Notes: generated by a model not told the origin, from the sequence alone. A DNA stretch of 64,000 nt from Legionella beliardensis (GCF_900452395.1 NZ_UGNV01000001.1:2963501-3027500); one strand, 5' to 3'. Positions 51,460-61,651 are shown, counted from the stretch's first letter. Numbers and translations are program-made.

Positions 51460-52569
51460 ATGACTAAAAAAGCACTTTACTTAGCAGGTGGTGGTGCTCG
51501 TGGTGCTTATCAAGCTGGTGTTCTTAAAGCCATTAGTACTATTCTCAATGTTAAGAAAATCCCTTTTAATATGGTAAGTGGTGTTAGTGTAGGATGCCTA
51601 AATGCAGCTATCCTTGCAGAAAATGCACTTGATTTTCCAGCAGCCACCGAAAAGCTTGAAATGATCTGGAATAATATTTATTGCCAGCAAATTTTTCATG
51701 CCAGTAATTATAAAGTGAGCAAGTCGGTGCTACGCAGCTTAAGCCCACTTCTTATAAGACGCAGCCAATCTGGACATTTGTTGGATACTTCTCCTTTACG
51801 GGAATTTATTTCTAATACCATTAATTTCAACCAACTCAATGAGAATATTGTAAATAATCATTTAGAAACCATGGAAGTCATTAGCCATTGTTACGAAACA
51901 CAGCAAACTATTTCATTTTATCAATATCATGATCCTGCCTTCCAAGGTTGGGATTACCCCCGTCATGCCAGTTATCGTACTGATTTACAGATGGAACATA
52001 TTTTAGCTTCTAGCGCATTGCCTTTATTTTTTCCAGCAGCAAAAATTGAAAGTTCTCATTATGGCGATGGTAGTATGGGATTGGTATCACCTTTACGTGG
52101 CGCTATCCGTTTTCAAGTGGATAAAATTTTAATTTTAGGTACTCGCCAATTACCAACTTCTCTTTTTTATGAAGGGACACAAAACGGCAATATTGGATTT
52201 GCACGTATTTTAGGAGGGATGTTAAATAGTTTATTTATGGATAACCTAGACAGGGACATTGAAATGGTTAATCGCATGAATGAAATTGCAAGACTATTAT
52301 CTCTCTGGAAAAAACGTCGTTCTCCGTGGCGGCCTGTCCAAACCATGCATCTCAGGCCAAGCCAAGCGTTTGCACCGATAGCACAAGCACATTACAACAA
52401 CATGCCTGCTGTCTTACGTTTTATGCTTAATCTTTTAGGAGCTAAAAGTCATTCGGGTGATCTGCTTAGCTTTTTATTGTTTGAAAAAGAATTTACTCGT
52501 GAGCTATTTAAATTAGGCTATGAAGATACCCTATTAGCCCGCGACGCAGTCCTTGAATTTTTTGAATAA
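51460..52569 (+). CDS. Patatin-like phospholipase
   Basis: 369 residues. Oxyanion loop LAGGGARGAYQ (8-18), lipase elbow GVSVG with nucleophile Ser43 (41-45), and the Asp of the catalytic dyad in YGDGSMG (D203) are all intact. Patatins hydrolyse acyl chains from phospholipids and other lipids. No signal peptide; in L. pneumophila several cytoplasmic patatins are Dot/Icm effectors that act on host membranes, while others are resident. It could be either; the C-terminal half is not recognisable. No strong ribosome-binding site before the ATG. Confidence 0.85.
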   Translation: MTKKALYLAGGGARGAYQAGVLKAISTILNVKKIPFNMVSGVSVGCLNAAILAENALDFPAATEKLEMIWNNIYCQQIFHASNYKVSKSVLRSLSPLLIRRSQSGHLLDTSPLREFISNTINFNQLNENIVNNHLETMEVISHCYETQQTISFYQYHDPAFQGWDYPRHASYRTDLQMEHILASSALPLFFPAAKIESSHYGDGSMGLVSPLRGAIRFQVDKILILGTRQLPTSLFYEGTQNGNIGFARILGGMLNSLFMDNLDRDIEMVNRMNEIARLLSLWKKRRSPWRPVQTMHLRPSQAFAPIAQAHYNNMPAVLRFMLNLLGAKSHSGDLLSFLLFEKEFTRELFKLGYEDTLLARDAVLEFFE

Positions 52570-52583
52570 AAATATGCCCTAAA

Positions 52584-53384
52584 TTAGCGTTGTAAAGCAG
52601 TTAACACAGTGTTTGTATCAGGCTTAAACCCATGCCAAATTAGAAATGCCTCTGCTGCTTGCTCTACTAGCATGCCTAAACCATCATCAGCCACACAGCC
52701 ATGTGCTCTAGCAAAAGCAACAAAAGGGGTTTGCTTGTGCAAATTATAAGCTAGATCATAACAATAGGGTTGGTTTTGTAAAATTTTTGCTGATATCAGC
52801 TTATTTTGACTTGCTGTTAAGCTTGCTGAAGTAGCGTTAATAATTAAATCAAATCTAGCTTTAAGCGTGTCTTGGTCAGCAATTTCAATTGCAGGAAAAT
52901 CATTTTTTAAGATGAATAGCTTTTCTTTAGTGCGGTTTATTAGGGTTAACTTAGTAATACCAGACGCTAATAAAGGCTCAATAATGCCACGCGCAGCACC
53001 ACCTGCTCCCAATAGCAATACCCTTTTATCTATTAAACTTAAATGATGACTTAAATCTCGTATAAGGCCCGTGCCATCCGTGTTATCAGCGCACAGCTTC
53101 TCCTCATTTTTTAACCATAAGGTGTTCGCTGATTTTGCCTTTAAGCAACGCGGCGTTACGTCATCAGCCATAGCAAACGCTCGTTCTTTAAACGGCAATG
53201 TTACATTTAAGCCCTTGCCACCCTCTTTAAAAAAGCCTATGACTTGGGTTTCAAAATCCGTATCATGACCTTGAATTTTTTCATATATTAATTTATTACC
53301 TGCCTCTTTAGCAAAATACTGGTGAATTAAGGGAGATAAGCTATGTGCAACAGGATTGCCTATAACGGCACAGCGACTAACCAT
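52584..53384 (-). CDS. aroE: Shikimate dehydrogenase (NADP+)
   Basis: 266 residues. Reduces 3-dehydroshikimate in the chorismate pathway. Substrate-binding SLSP (15-18), catalytic Lys66 in NVTLPFK, Asp in NTDGTG (D103), and NADP-binding GAGGAARG (about 126-133) with the NRT motif after it. Its first 42 bases overlap, in antisense, the 5' end of the gene at 53343. Confidence 0.95.
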   Translation of the reverse strand: MVSRCAVIGNPVAHSLSPLIHQYFAKEAGNKLIYEKIQGHDTDFETQVIGFFKEGGKGLNVTLPFKERAFAMADDVTPRCLKAKSANTLWLKNEEKLCADNTDGTGLIRDLSHHLSLIDKRVLLLGAGGAARGIIEPLLASGITKLTLINRTKEKLFILKNDFPAIEIADQDTLKARFDLIINATSASLTASQNKLISAKILQNQPYCYDLAYNLHKQTPFVAFARAHGCVADDGLGMLVEQAAEAFLIWHGFKPDTNTVLTALQR

Positions 53385-54113
53385 AGTATAAACATCTATT
53401 TAAATGGGTTAATTTTATTACTTATTACCACGTTTACCTGGGCTAATTCAAATACCTCCACCGCAATTAATATTTATTTAAAATTAGCGCCAACCAGTAA
53501 AATTCAAAAATATAATACTCAATTTGAGCAATTATTAATTTATAAAAAAAGCTTAGCAAATTATCAATTAACGCCTAGTTCTGCAAAACATCCCTTACAT
53601 ATTACTCTCTATTTAACTCAATACCCTGGTAAAAATAAACAACTTATCATTAAACGAATTAAGAAACTAGCTAAAAACTATCACCCATTTTCTATAGCCG
53701 CACAGGGTTTAACAACCACGCCAAGCCGCTATGTCATGCTTACTGTGCAGCCGCAAAAATACTTACAACAGCTCAGTAATGCAGTTGTTCTCGCGGTAAA
53801 TGATTTACGTGACCGTGCAGCAAACATTCCAGCTTGGGCAGCGCACAATCCACAAAAATTAAAGAGCTTTCAAACTTATGGCAGCCCTAATGTGTTTGCT
53901 GACTATACGCCTCATATTACTTTCCTTGCACCTCATGTCACTTACTCAGCCCAAGAAGAGCAATCTATTTATCAACACTTACAGCATCTTGTAAACGAAT
54001 TTAATCAGCGCTACCCAGCTCTGGTAAAAGCCCGGGTAAGCGCGATTGGTATTGGTCTTGCAGATAACCAAGGACAAATTACTAAAGAATTAGCATCCTT
54101 TTTACTTTACTAG
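53343..54113 (+). CDS. Exported 2H-phosphoesterase-like protein
   Basis: 256 residues. Hydrophobic segment LILLLITTFTWANS (residues 23-36) after a longer than usual n-region looks like a signal peptide. Two His-h-Thr motifs, HITLYL (H86) and HITFLA (H191), are spaced as in 2H phosphoesterases (LigT/2'-5' RNA ligase/cyclic phosphodiesterase fold). The start is supported by AAGGGAGA before ATG 53343, even though that lies inside aroE. No later in-frame start codon exists before the signal sequence. Target unknown; a periplasmic or secreted RNA- or cyclic-nucleotide-acting enzyme is plausible. Confidence 0.7.
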   Translation: MCNRIAYNGTATNHSINIYLNGLILLLITTFTWANSNTSTAINIYLKLAPTSKIQKYNTQFEQLLIYKKSLANYQLTPSSAKHPLHITLYLTQYPGKNKQLIIKRIKKLAKNYHPFSIAAQGLTTTPSRYVMLTVQPQKYLQQLSNAVVLAVNDLRDRAANIPAWAAHNPQKLKSFQTYGSPNVFADYTPHITFLAPHVTYSAQEEQSIYQHLQHLVNEFNQRYPALVKARVSAIGIGLADNQGQITKELASFLLY

Positions 54114-56695
54114 GCTTGTAAGCTTTTTGAAACTATTTCACGCAAATCACGCGATAAAGGATGAGTCTCTAAACGCTTTAATTGCCCATGCATTAACGCC
54201 TGACGGCTGCTATCGTAACGGCGCCAACGCGTAAAGGGTGTTGCTAAGCGAGCTGTGACTTGCGGATTAATTGCATCAAGTTTAATTAACATATCTGTTA
54301 GAAATTCATAACCACTGCCATCTAAGGCGTGAAAATGTTTTGGATTAGCCTGCACAAAAGCACCTATGACTGCTCTGACTTTATTTGGATTTTTAAAAGA
54401 AAAGGCCGGATGACTTAATAACCCTTTTACTTCCTGTAATGTATCTGGTAATTCACTCGTTGCTTGAATTGCAAACCATTTATCTAAAACTAATTCATCA
54501 TTAGCCCATTGCTTATAAAACTCATTGACTGCTTTTTGCCGTATGCCATCAATAGCGCAATTATTCAATAAGGTAAAACTCGCTATTTGATCAGACATGG
54601 TTTTAGCTTGTATAAATTGCTGCTCGCAATAGGTTATTGCCTCTTGCTCATTCGCTTTCATCATTAGCCATAAACAAGTATTACGCAATTTTCTTTGCCC
54701 ATACGCTTGAGCATTCATAGCATGTTCTTCTTGAACCCAAAGTGCTTGATACACGGTATAAGCTTGATTGTAGAGAGCACGGCCTAGGGTCTGGCGATAA
54801 AAATCACGCGCAGATTCAATAAGGCCGACATCGACAATATCTACTGCCGCAACAACTTCTTCAAAATCCGGTGGCATTAATAACTCAGCGCGCAAAGCCA
54901 TGTCTAATGTTTCATCTTGTAGCACATAAGTAAAAGCTGCTATTAATTCATTTGATAATTGCCATTCTGCCCTTGGTTTTTTACAAAAATCAGACAAGCA
55001 AGACAGCGCTAAACATTGCGCTGCATTCCACTTAGCATAACCATCTGTTTCAAAGCGCAGTAAAGCCAATAGGTCATGTTGACTAAGTTCACTTTGCAAC
55101 TTAATAGGCGCTGAAAACTCGCGCAGTAGCGAAATAACCGGCTGATTAGTTATGCCTGAAAAGGTAAACGTTTGCTGGCGTTCGCGCAGTTCTATTAAAT
55201 CATGCTCTAGCGCAAAAGGTTGCCCATTTTCTTTATTAAATAAAGCAAGACGAATGGGAATATGAAAGGGCTGTTTATCAAGACATTCTGCTGTGGGTGG
55301 ACAGCTTTGAGTTAATGTTAATGTTAATGTGTCCGCTTCATAAGAACTTGTTACATCAACGGTAGGCGTGCCTGCTTGGCTATACCAGCGTTTAAATTGA
55401 GTAAAATCGACCTGGTTAGCATCTTCCATAGCCGCCACAAAATCATCAATCGTTACAGCTTGGCCATCATGGCGCTCAAAATAAAGATCCATGCCGCGGC
55501 GAAATCCTTCTTTACCCAGCAAGGTATGCTGCATGCGGATTACTTCCGCTCCTTTATTGTAAACAGTAGAGGTGTAGAAATTATTTATTTCCTGGTAAGA
55601 ATCTGGCCTCACAGGATGCGCCATAGCGCCTGCGTCTTCAGGAAATTGGGTTGTACGTAACACTTTTACATCTAAAATACGATTTACATCGCGTGAATTC
55701 ATGTCACGAGAAAATTCCTGATCACGAAAAACAGTTAAACCTTCCTTAAGGCTTAATTGGAACCAATCGCGACAAGTGACACGATTACCTGTCCAATTAT
55801 GAAAATACTCATGCCCAACAACACCTTCAACATCAGCAAAGTCTTGATCAGTGGCTGTATCTGGTCTTGCTAAAATATATTTAGAATTAAAAATATTTAA
55901 GCCTTTATTCTCCATAGCGCCCATATTAAAGTCGCTGACTGCGACAATCATAAAGATTGATAAATCATACTCGCGGCCATAAACTTCTTCATCCCAACGC
56001 ATGCAGCGCTGCAAAGATGCCATTGCATGGGCGCATTTATCTTCATTCCCCGGTTCAACATAAATTCGTAAATCAACTTTTTTACCTGAACACGTAGTAA
56101 ATTCATCCTTTACACAGGCTAAATTTCCAGCAACCAACGCAAATAAATAAGCAGGCTTTTTAAATGGATCTTGCCAGACGACCCAATGTCGCCCGTTTTC
56201 CGCATCCCCTGCATCAATTAAATTACCATTGGAGAGCAAGGTAGGGTATTTTTCTTTATCCGCTGCAATGCGCGTAGTAAAAATAGAAAGCACATCAGGC
56301 CTATCAAGATAAAAGGTTATCCGGCGAAAACCTTCTGCTTCACATTGCGTGCAAAATAATTGATTTGAACGATAAAGCCCTGAAAGCTCAGAATTATTTT
56401 GTGGATAGATACGGGTGACAATTGTTAAAGTAAATTGCTCAGGGCAATTATCAAGTAGCAAATCACCGTCTTTGAGTTCATACTTATCTTGAGGTAGAAG
56501 CTCATTATTTAAGGTGATACTTATTAATTCTAACTCGTCCCCACATAAATGTAATAAGCCTGGGTGGGCTCGTTTAAGCGTCATTTTATTTTCGACTAAT
56601 GCATAATCGTCATAAAGCTCAAAATTAAGGTAAATGTTTTCTACGATAAAATTTGGGGGCGTATAGTCCTTCAAAAAAATGGTTGTGTCTGGCAT
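54110..56695 (-). CDS. pepN: Aminopeptidase N (M1 family)
   Basis: 861 residues (E. coli 870). Broad cytoplasmic aminopeptidase completing peptide breakdown. GAMEN exopeptidase motif at 259-263; zinc site HEYFH at 295-299 with the third ligand Glu318. A C-terminal helical domain continues to the end. Converges on the 2H gene, overlapping its stop by four bases. Pairs functionally with the peptide transporter at 48316. Confidence 0.96.
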   Translation of the reverse strand: MPDTTIFLKDYTPPNFIVENIYLNFELYDDYALVENKMTLKRAHPGLLHLCGDELELISITLNNELLPQDKYELKDGDLLLDNCPEQFTLTIVTRIYPQNNSELSGLYRSNQLFCTQCEAEGFRRITFYLDRPDVLSIFTTRIAADKEKYPTLLSNGNLIDAGDAENGRHWVVWQDPFKKPAYLFALVAGNLACVKDEFTTCSGKKVDLRIYVEPGNEDKCAHAMASLQRCMRWDEEVYGREYDLSIFMIVAVSDFNMGAMENKGLNIFNSKYILARPDTATDQDFADVEGVVGHEYFHNWTGNRVTCRDWFQLSLKEGLTVFRDQEFSRDMNSRDVNRILDVKVLRTTQFPEDAGAMAHPVRPDSYQEINNFYTSTVYNKGAEVIRMQHTLLGKEGFRRGMDLYFERHDGQAVTIDDFVAAMEDANQVDFTQFKRWYSQAGTPTVDVTSSYEADTLTLTLTQSCPPTAECLDKQPFHIPIRLALFNKENGQPFALEHDLIELRERQQTFTFSGITNQPVISLLREFSAPIKLQSELSQHDLLALLRFETDGYAKWNAAQCLALSCLSDFCKKPRAEWQLSNELIAAFTYVLQDETLDMALRAELLMPPDFEEVVAAVDIVDVGLIESARDFYRQTLGRALYNQAYTVYQALWVQEEHAMNAQAYGQRKLRNTCLWLMMKANEQEAITYCEQQFIQAKTMSDQIASFTLLNNCAIDGIRQKAVNEFYKQWANDELVLDKWFAIQATSELPDTLQEVKGLLSHPAFSFKNPNKVRAVIGAFVQANPKHFHALDGSGYEFLTDMLIKLDAINPQVTARLATPFTRWRRYDSSRQALMHGQLKRLETHPLSRDLREIVSKSLQA

Positions 56696-56761
56696 GATGA
56701 ATACTCCGGTTACCGAAAAGCTAGAAAAGGCGCCTAAAATGGATTAACTCTTAGTAATTTT

Positions 56762-56790
56762 TAAACTTTTTGCTTAATTAGTTCTATACT
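56762..56790 (+). promoter_or_regulatory. Possible sigma-S promoter of prkA-yeaH-ycgB
   Basis: TCTATACT (56783-56790) matches the sigma-S extended -10 consensus KCTATACTTAA, with a weak -35 at about 56762-56767. It would start RNA about 85 bases before the prkA ATG. E. coli yeaG-yeaH is sigma-S dependent, which fits; the prediction is by eye. Confidence 0.45.
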
Positions 56791-56880
56791 AACTTTATAA
56801 ATAGTTTACCAATTTTACCAGTGAATTAATAAAAGAATGAGTGTTTTTCCTCCCGGGAAACGCAATAGAGGATAGCCAAA

Positions 56881-58812
56881 ATGAATACGCATGATTTTCT
56901 AACCAGCTACACCAAGCGCTTCGTCGATAATAAGGAAGAGGAGCTCAGTTTAAGCGAATACCTTGAGCTGTGCCGTCAGGATCCTTCGGCTTACGCTAAT
57001 CCTGCAGAGCGACTATTAATGGCCATTGGGGAACCAGAAGTCATTGATACGCGCCATGATCCGGTTTTATCACGTATTTTTTCTAACAAAATAATACATC
57101 GATACCCGGTGTTTAAAGAATTTTTTGGTATGGAAGAACCCATTGAGCAAATTGTTGGCTTTTTAAAACATGCAGCACAAGGCTTAGAAGAAACGAAACA
57201 AGTGCTCTATTTGCTTGGCCCTGTTGGCGGCGGTAAGTCTTCTTTAGCTGAAAAATTAAAAGATTTAATGCAAAAAGTACCTTTCTACGCGATTAAGGGC
57301 TCGCCTGTTTTCGACTCACCCTTATCCTTATTTAATCCAGAAGAGGATGCTGATCTGCTTGAAGAACGATTTGGCATTCCAAGACGCTATCTTCGTTATG
57401 TGATGTCGCCCTGGGCTGTAAAGCGCTTGCATGAATATAATGGTGATATTAGTCAGTTTAAAGTCATTAAAGTGAAGCCTTCGCGCTTAAAACAGATTGC
57501 TATCGCTAAAACTGAGCCAGGTGATGATAATAATCAAGATATTTCAGCCTTGGTTGGTAAGGTCGATATTCGTAAGCTAGAAGAATTTTCCCAAGATGAT
57601 CCTGATGCTTATAGTTATTCTGGTGGCTTATGTCGTGCTAATCGTGGCTTACTTGAATTTGTGGAAATGTTTAAAGCCCCAATTAAAGTACTGCATCCGC
57701 TATTAACAGCCACACAAGAAGGCAATTACAATGCAACAGAAGGCTTATCTGCCATTCCTTTTGAAGGCATTATTCTTGCTCACTCCAATGAGTCTGAATG
57801 GCAAGCGTTCCGTAATAATAAAAATAATGAAGCATTCATTGATCGAATCAACATTGTAAAAGTACCCTATTGCTTGCGTATTTCTGAAGAAATAAAGATA
57901 TATGAGAAATTACTTGACAATAGCTCATTAATCAGTGCTCATTGTGCCCCAGGCACACTAGATATGCTGGCACAATTTTCAGTGTTAACCCGCTTAAAAG
58001 AACCACAAAATTCAAGCATCTATTCAAAAATGCGCGTTTATAATGGTGAAAGTTTAAAAGACACTGATCCAAAAGCAAAATCTTATCAAGAATACCGAGA
58101 TTTTGCCGGCGTTGACGAAGGCATGAGCGGTATTTCCACACGCTTTGCCTTTAAAATCCTATCCAAAGTATTTAACTTTGATCACAGTGAAGTAGCGGCC
58201 AATCCTGTGCATTTACTTTATGTGCTTGAGCGACAAATTGAACAAGAGCAATTTCCGCAAGAATTACATGAAAAATACTTAACCTTTATTAAAGAGTATT
58301 TGTCACCTAAATATGTGGAATTTATTGGTAAAGAAATTCAAACAGCCTATTTAGAATCGTATTCTGAATACGGTCAGAATATTTTTGATAGGTATATTAC
58401 TTATGCTGACTTCTGGATTCAAGATCAAGATTATCGTGATCCTGACACAGGAGAAATTTTTGATCGCAGTGCCCTAAATTCTGAATTAGAAAAAATTGAA
58501 AAACCAGCTGGTATTTCTAATCCAAAAGACTTTCGTAATGAAGTGGTAAATTTCGTGCTTCGTGCTCGTGCTAATTATCATGGCAAAAACCCCATGTGGA
58601 ATAGTTATGAAAAGCTAAAAACAGTCATTGAGAAGAAGATGTTTACTAATACGGAAGATCTATTGCCAGTTATCTCTTTTAATGCCAAAGCGTCAGAAGA
58701 TGATAAGAAAAAACATGAAGAATTTATTGCGCGTATGGTAGAGAAAGATTATACCCGTAAGCAAGTAAGATTGCTTTGTGAATGGTATTTGCGGGTACGT
58801 AAATCACAATAA
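56881..58812 (+). CDS. prkA: PrkA-type serine kinase / AAA+ ATPase
   Basis: 643 residues (E. coli YeaG 644). AAA+ domain with Walker A GPVGGGKSS (113-121) and a C-terminal PrkA kinase-like domain (about 400-640). In E. coli YeaG acts with YeaH during nitrogen starvation and stationary phase. First gene of prkA-yeaH-ycgB, conserved here in the classic order. AGAGGA lies upstream of the ATG. Confidence 0.95.
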   Translation: MNTHDFLTSYTKRFVDNKEEELSLSEYLELCRQDPSAYANPAERLLMAIGEPEVIDTRHDPVLSRIFSNKIIHRYPVFKEFFGMEEPIEQIVGFLKHAAQGLEETKQVLYLLGPVGGGKSSLAEKLKDLMQKVPFYAIKGSPVFDSPLSLFNPEEDADLLEERFGIPRRYLRYVMSPWAVKRLHEYNGDISQFKVIKVKPSRLKQIAIAKTEPGDDNNQDISALVGKVDIRKLEEFSQDDPDAYSYSGGLCRANRGLLEFVEMFKAPIKVLHPLLTATQEGNYNATEGLSAIPFEGIILAHSNESEWQAFRNNKNNEAFIDRINIVKVPYCLRISEEIKIYEKLLDNSSLISAHCAPGTLDMLAQFSVLTRLKEPQNSSIYSKMRVYNGESLKDTDPKAKSYQEYRDFAGVDEGMSGISTRFAFKILSKVFNFDHSEVAANPVHLLYVLERQIEQEQFPQELHEKYLTFIKEYLSPKYVEFIGKEIQTAYLESYSEYGQNIFDRYITYADFWIQDQDYRDPDTGEIFDRSALNSELEKIEKPAGISNPKDFRNEVVNFVLRARANYHGKNPMWNSYEKLKTVIEKKMFTNTEDLLPVISFNAKASEDDKKKHEEFIARMVEKDYTRKQVRLLCEWYLRVRKSQ

Positions 58813-58825
58813 TGAGACATCATGA

Positions 58826-58847
58826 TATTCCTTCACTAGAAGGAATA
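58826..58847 (+). repeat. Hairpin between prkA and yeaH
   Basis: Perfect 9-base arms TATTCCTTC and GAAGGAATA with an ACTA loop, ending just before the yeaH ribosome-binding GAGGAG (58851). No U-tract follows, so an mRNA-stability or translation-control stem is likelier than a terminator. Confidence 0.55.
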
Positions 58848-58868
58848 AGTGAGGAGAAATACTAAGTC

Positions 58869-60131
58869 ATGTCGCAATTTATTGACCGCAGAGAAAACGC
58901 TGGCAAAAAAAGCACTGTCAATAGACAGCGCTTTTTAAGGCGGTATAAAAATCAAATTAAGCGTGCCGTCTCAGATGCTGTAGGCAGACGTAGTATTACC
59001 GAAATTGATCAAGGCGAACAAATAAGTATTCCGTCAAGAGATATTTCAGAGCCGCATTTTCGCCGCGGTCAAGGCGGGCATGTGGAGCGGATTTTACCCG
59101 GCAATGATCAGTTTATAGCCGGTGATCGCATTAAACGCCCTAGCCAAAAGGGCCAAGGAGGAGGCAGTAAAGCCAGTAAAGATGGTGAAGGCGAAGATGA
59201 TTTTGTATTTCAACTATCTAGGGAAGAGTTTTTAGAATTGTATTTTGAAGACTTGGAACTTCCAGATTTAATAAAAAAAGATTTAGCTCAAGTAAAAAAT
59301 TTCAAAATGGTTCGCGCGGGCGTTACGTCCAGTGGGGTACCAACTAATATCAATATTATTCGTTCTATGCGTCAAGCAACCAGTCGTCGTGTGGCACTAG
59401 CCGCCCCTTACAAAAGGCGGCTGCGACAAGCAGAAGCAGAGTTAGAACGTTTAGAAGCTCAAGCAAATCCTGAGCGTTTAGATTTACTGCGCCTACAACG
59501 AGATATTGAGTTTCTTAAAAAGAAAATTAAAGCAGTTCCTTTTATTGATACCATTGATCTGCGCTATAACAACCGCATTCGTATTCCAGCACCGACCACC
59601 CAAGCGGTGATGTTTTGTATTATGGATGTCTCAGGCTCAATGGATGAGGCTAAAAAAGATATTGCTAAGCGCTTTTTTATCCTTTTATATCTCTTTTTAA
59701 CTAAAAATTATGAAAAAATTGATTTAGTTTTTATTCGGCATCATACATCAGCAAAAGAAGTGAGCGAAGAAGAATTTTTCTACTCAAGAGAAACAGGAGG
59801 TACGGTTGTTTCTAGCGCATTAGAGCTATTAAGTACCATTATTGAGGCGCGCTATCCTCCTGTATCGTGGAATATTTATGTAGCCCAAGCATCTGATGGT
59901 GATAACTGGAATGCCGATTCACCTTATTGCCAAGAGCTACTGCAAGAAAAAATAATGCCACTTTTGCAATATTTCGCCTATATTGAAATTATGCCTAGGC
60001 ATCATCAAAGTCTTTGGGAGGTTTATCAGCAAATACGTGAAAAACATGTGAACTTTGCTATGGAAAATATCGATACAGTTGCCGATATTTACCCCGTATT
60101 TCGCGAGTTGTTTAAAAGGAAAACGGTATGA
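58869..60131 (+). CDS. yeaH: YeaH/YhbH-family protein (DUF444, vWA-like)
   Basis: 420 residues (E. coli YeaH 427). N-terminal basic and Gly-rich disordered part (to about 110); then a helical part; from about 245 a von Willebrand factor A-like fold with MIDAS-like DVSGSM (253-258). Functions with YeaG in starvation response. GAGGAG before the ATG; overlaps ycgB by four bases (ATGA at 60128). Confidence 0.93.
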   Translation: MSQFIDRRENAGKKSTVNRQRFLRRYKNQIKRAVSDAVGRRSITEIDQGEQISIPSRDISEPHFRRGQGGHVERILPGNDQFIAGDRIKRPSQKGQGGGSKASKDGEGEDDFVFQLSREEFLELYFEDLELPDLIKKDLAQVKNFKMVRAGVTSSGVPTNINIIRSMRQATSRRVALAAPYKRRLRQAEAELERLEAQANPERLDLLRLQRDIEFLKKKIKAVPFIDTIDLRYNNRIRIPAPTTQAVMFCIMDVSGSMDEAKKDIAKRFFILLYLFLTKNYEKIDLVFIRHHTSAKEVSEEEFFYSRETGGTVVSSALELLSTIIEARYPPVSWNIYVAQASDGDNWNADSPYCQELLQEKIMPLLQYFAYIEIMPRHHQSLWEVYQQIREKHVNFAMENIDTVADIYPVFRELFKRKTV

Positions 60132-61651
60132 AGAAGAGAGAACCTTTATCAACTGGTGCTGATTGGACCTTTGAATTAATCCAAACCTATGATCGAGAAA
60201 TCAGCCGTCTCGCTCGTGATTTCAAGCTAGACACTTATCCAAATCAAATTGAAATTATTTCTGCTGAACAAATGATGGATGCCTATGCGTCTGTTGGCAT
60301 GCCTATTGGCTATCATCACTGGTCTTTTGGTAAACATTTTGTTGGCGTTGAAAAAAGCTATCAACGGGGAGAAATGGGTTTAGCTTACGAATTAGTTATT
60401 AATTCAAATCCCTGTATTGCTTATTTAATGGAAGAAAACACCATGGCGATGCAAGCCTTAGTAATTGCCCATGCCTGTTATGGTCATAATTCTTTCTTTA
60501 AAAATAATTACCTTTTTAAGATGTGGACATCAGCAGATGCCATTATTGATTACTTAGTCTTTGCTAGACACTATGTTAGTGAATGTGAAGAGCGCTATGG
60601 GATTGATGAAGTAGAGGCTATTCTTGATGCTTGTCATGCTTTAATGAATTATGGGGTAGATCGCTATAAGCATCCGCCTGCTTTGTCTATTCAAGAAGAG
60701 AAAATACGGCAACAGAATCGAGAAATTTATTTACAATCACAGATTAATGAACTGTGGCGTACTATTCCTCATAAACAAGCTAATTTTAATACAGAAAAAA
60801 AACGTTTTCCTTCTGAACCTCAAGAAAATATCCTTTATTTCTTAGAAAAAAATGCACCACTATTGCAACCTTGGCAACGTGAAATTATTCGGATTGTACG
60901 TAAAATTGCTCAATATTTTTATCCGCAAGGGCAAACTAAAGTGATGAATGAAGGCTGGGCCTGCTTTTGGCATTATACGTTGATTAATGCCCTTTATGAT
61001 GAAGGCTTAGTAGCCGATGAGTTTATGCTTGAGATTCTACAAAATCACAGTAATGTCATTATGCAACCAACGTTTGATAGCCCTTATTATAGCGGGATTA
61101 ATCCTTATACCTTGGGTTATCACATGATGCAAGATATTAAGCGTATTTGCCAAAACCCGACTGCCGAAGATAAACATTGGTTTCCCTACTTAGCTAATAC
61201 CGATTGGCTAACTAGTCTAGATACGGCAATGCGTAACTACAAAGATGAAAGCTTTATTGCCCAATACCTATCACCACACTTAATTCGGGAATTAAAACTT
61301 TTTCACATCATTGATGATGATCGAAATGCAGATATTGTGGTTCATGCCATCCACGATGAATCAGGTTATCAAACTATACGAGAAGCATTATCACGCCAAT
61401 ATAATTTAGGTTACCAAGAGCCTGATATTCAAGTTTATTCAGTTGATACCGAAGGTAATCGGTCTTTAACTCTACATCATACTCAACAGCATAATATTCC
61501 TTTAGCAGATACAACCAATGAAGTCCTAAAACATCTCTATACGTTATGGAAATTTCCAGTTAAGCTACAGTCTATTGATACTGAGGGCCAGATTACGGCT
61601 GAGTATCATTGCCCACCTGGGCCATTTAATAAAGAAGTGCAAGATAGTTGA
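60128..61651 (+). CDS. ycgB: SpoVR-family protein YcgB
   Basis: 507 residues (E. coli YcgB 510). Soluble; family residues include HHWSFGK, ENTMAMQALVIAHACYGH, and NEGWACFWHY, consistent with the SpoVR fold of unknown activity. Homologous to Bacillus SpoVR, which affects spore cortex; in Gram-negatives the module is tied to starvation and sigma-S. Its last 41 codons (from about 61529) have a degraded copy at 63078-63203. Confidence 0.95.
   Translation: MKKREPLSTGADWTFELIQTYDREISRLARDFKLDTYPNQIEIISAEQMMDAYASVGMPIGYHHWSFGKHFVGVEKSYQRGEMGLAYELVINSNPCIAYLMEENTMAMQALVIAHACYGHNSFFKNNYLFKMWTSADAIIDYLVFARHYVSECEERYGIDEVEAILDACHALMNYGVDRYKHPPALSIQEEKIRQQNREIYLQSQINELWRTIPHKQANFNTEKKRFPSEPQENILYFLEKNAPLLQPWQREIIRIVRKIAQYFYPQGQTKVMNEGWACFWHYTLINALYDEGLVADEFMLEILQNHSNVIMQPTFDSPYYSGINPYTLGYHMMQDIKRICQNPTAEDKHWFPYLANTDWLTSLDTAMRNYKDESFIAQYLSPHLIRELKLFHIIDDDRNADIVVHAIHDESGYQTIREALSRQYNLGYQEPDIQVYSVDTEGNRSLTLHHTQQHNIPLADTTNEVLKHLYTLWKFPVKLQSIDTEGQITAEYHCPPGPFNKEVQDS

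Noticed and set aside
53071-53268. Plus-strand 65-codon frame inside aroE
   Set aside because: It lies wholly antisense to a clearly conserved gene and has no start signals or similarity.
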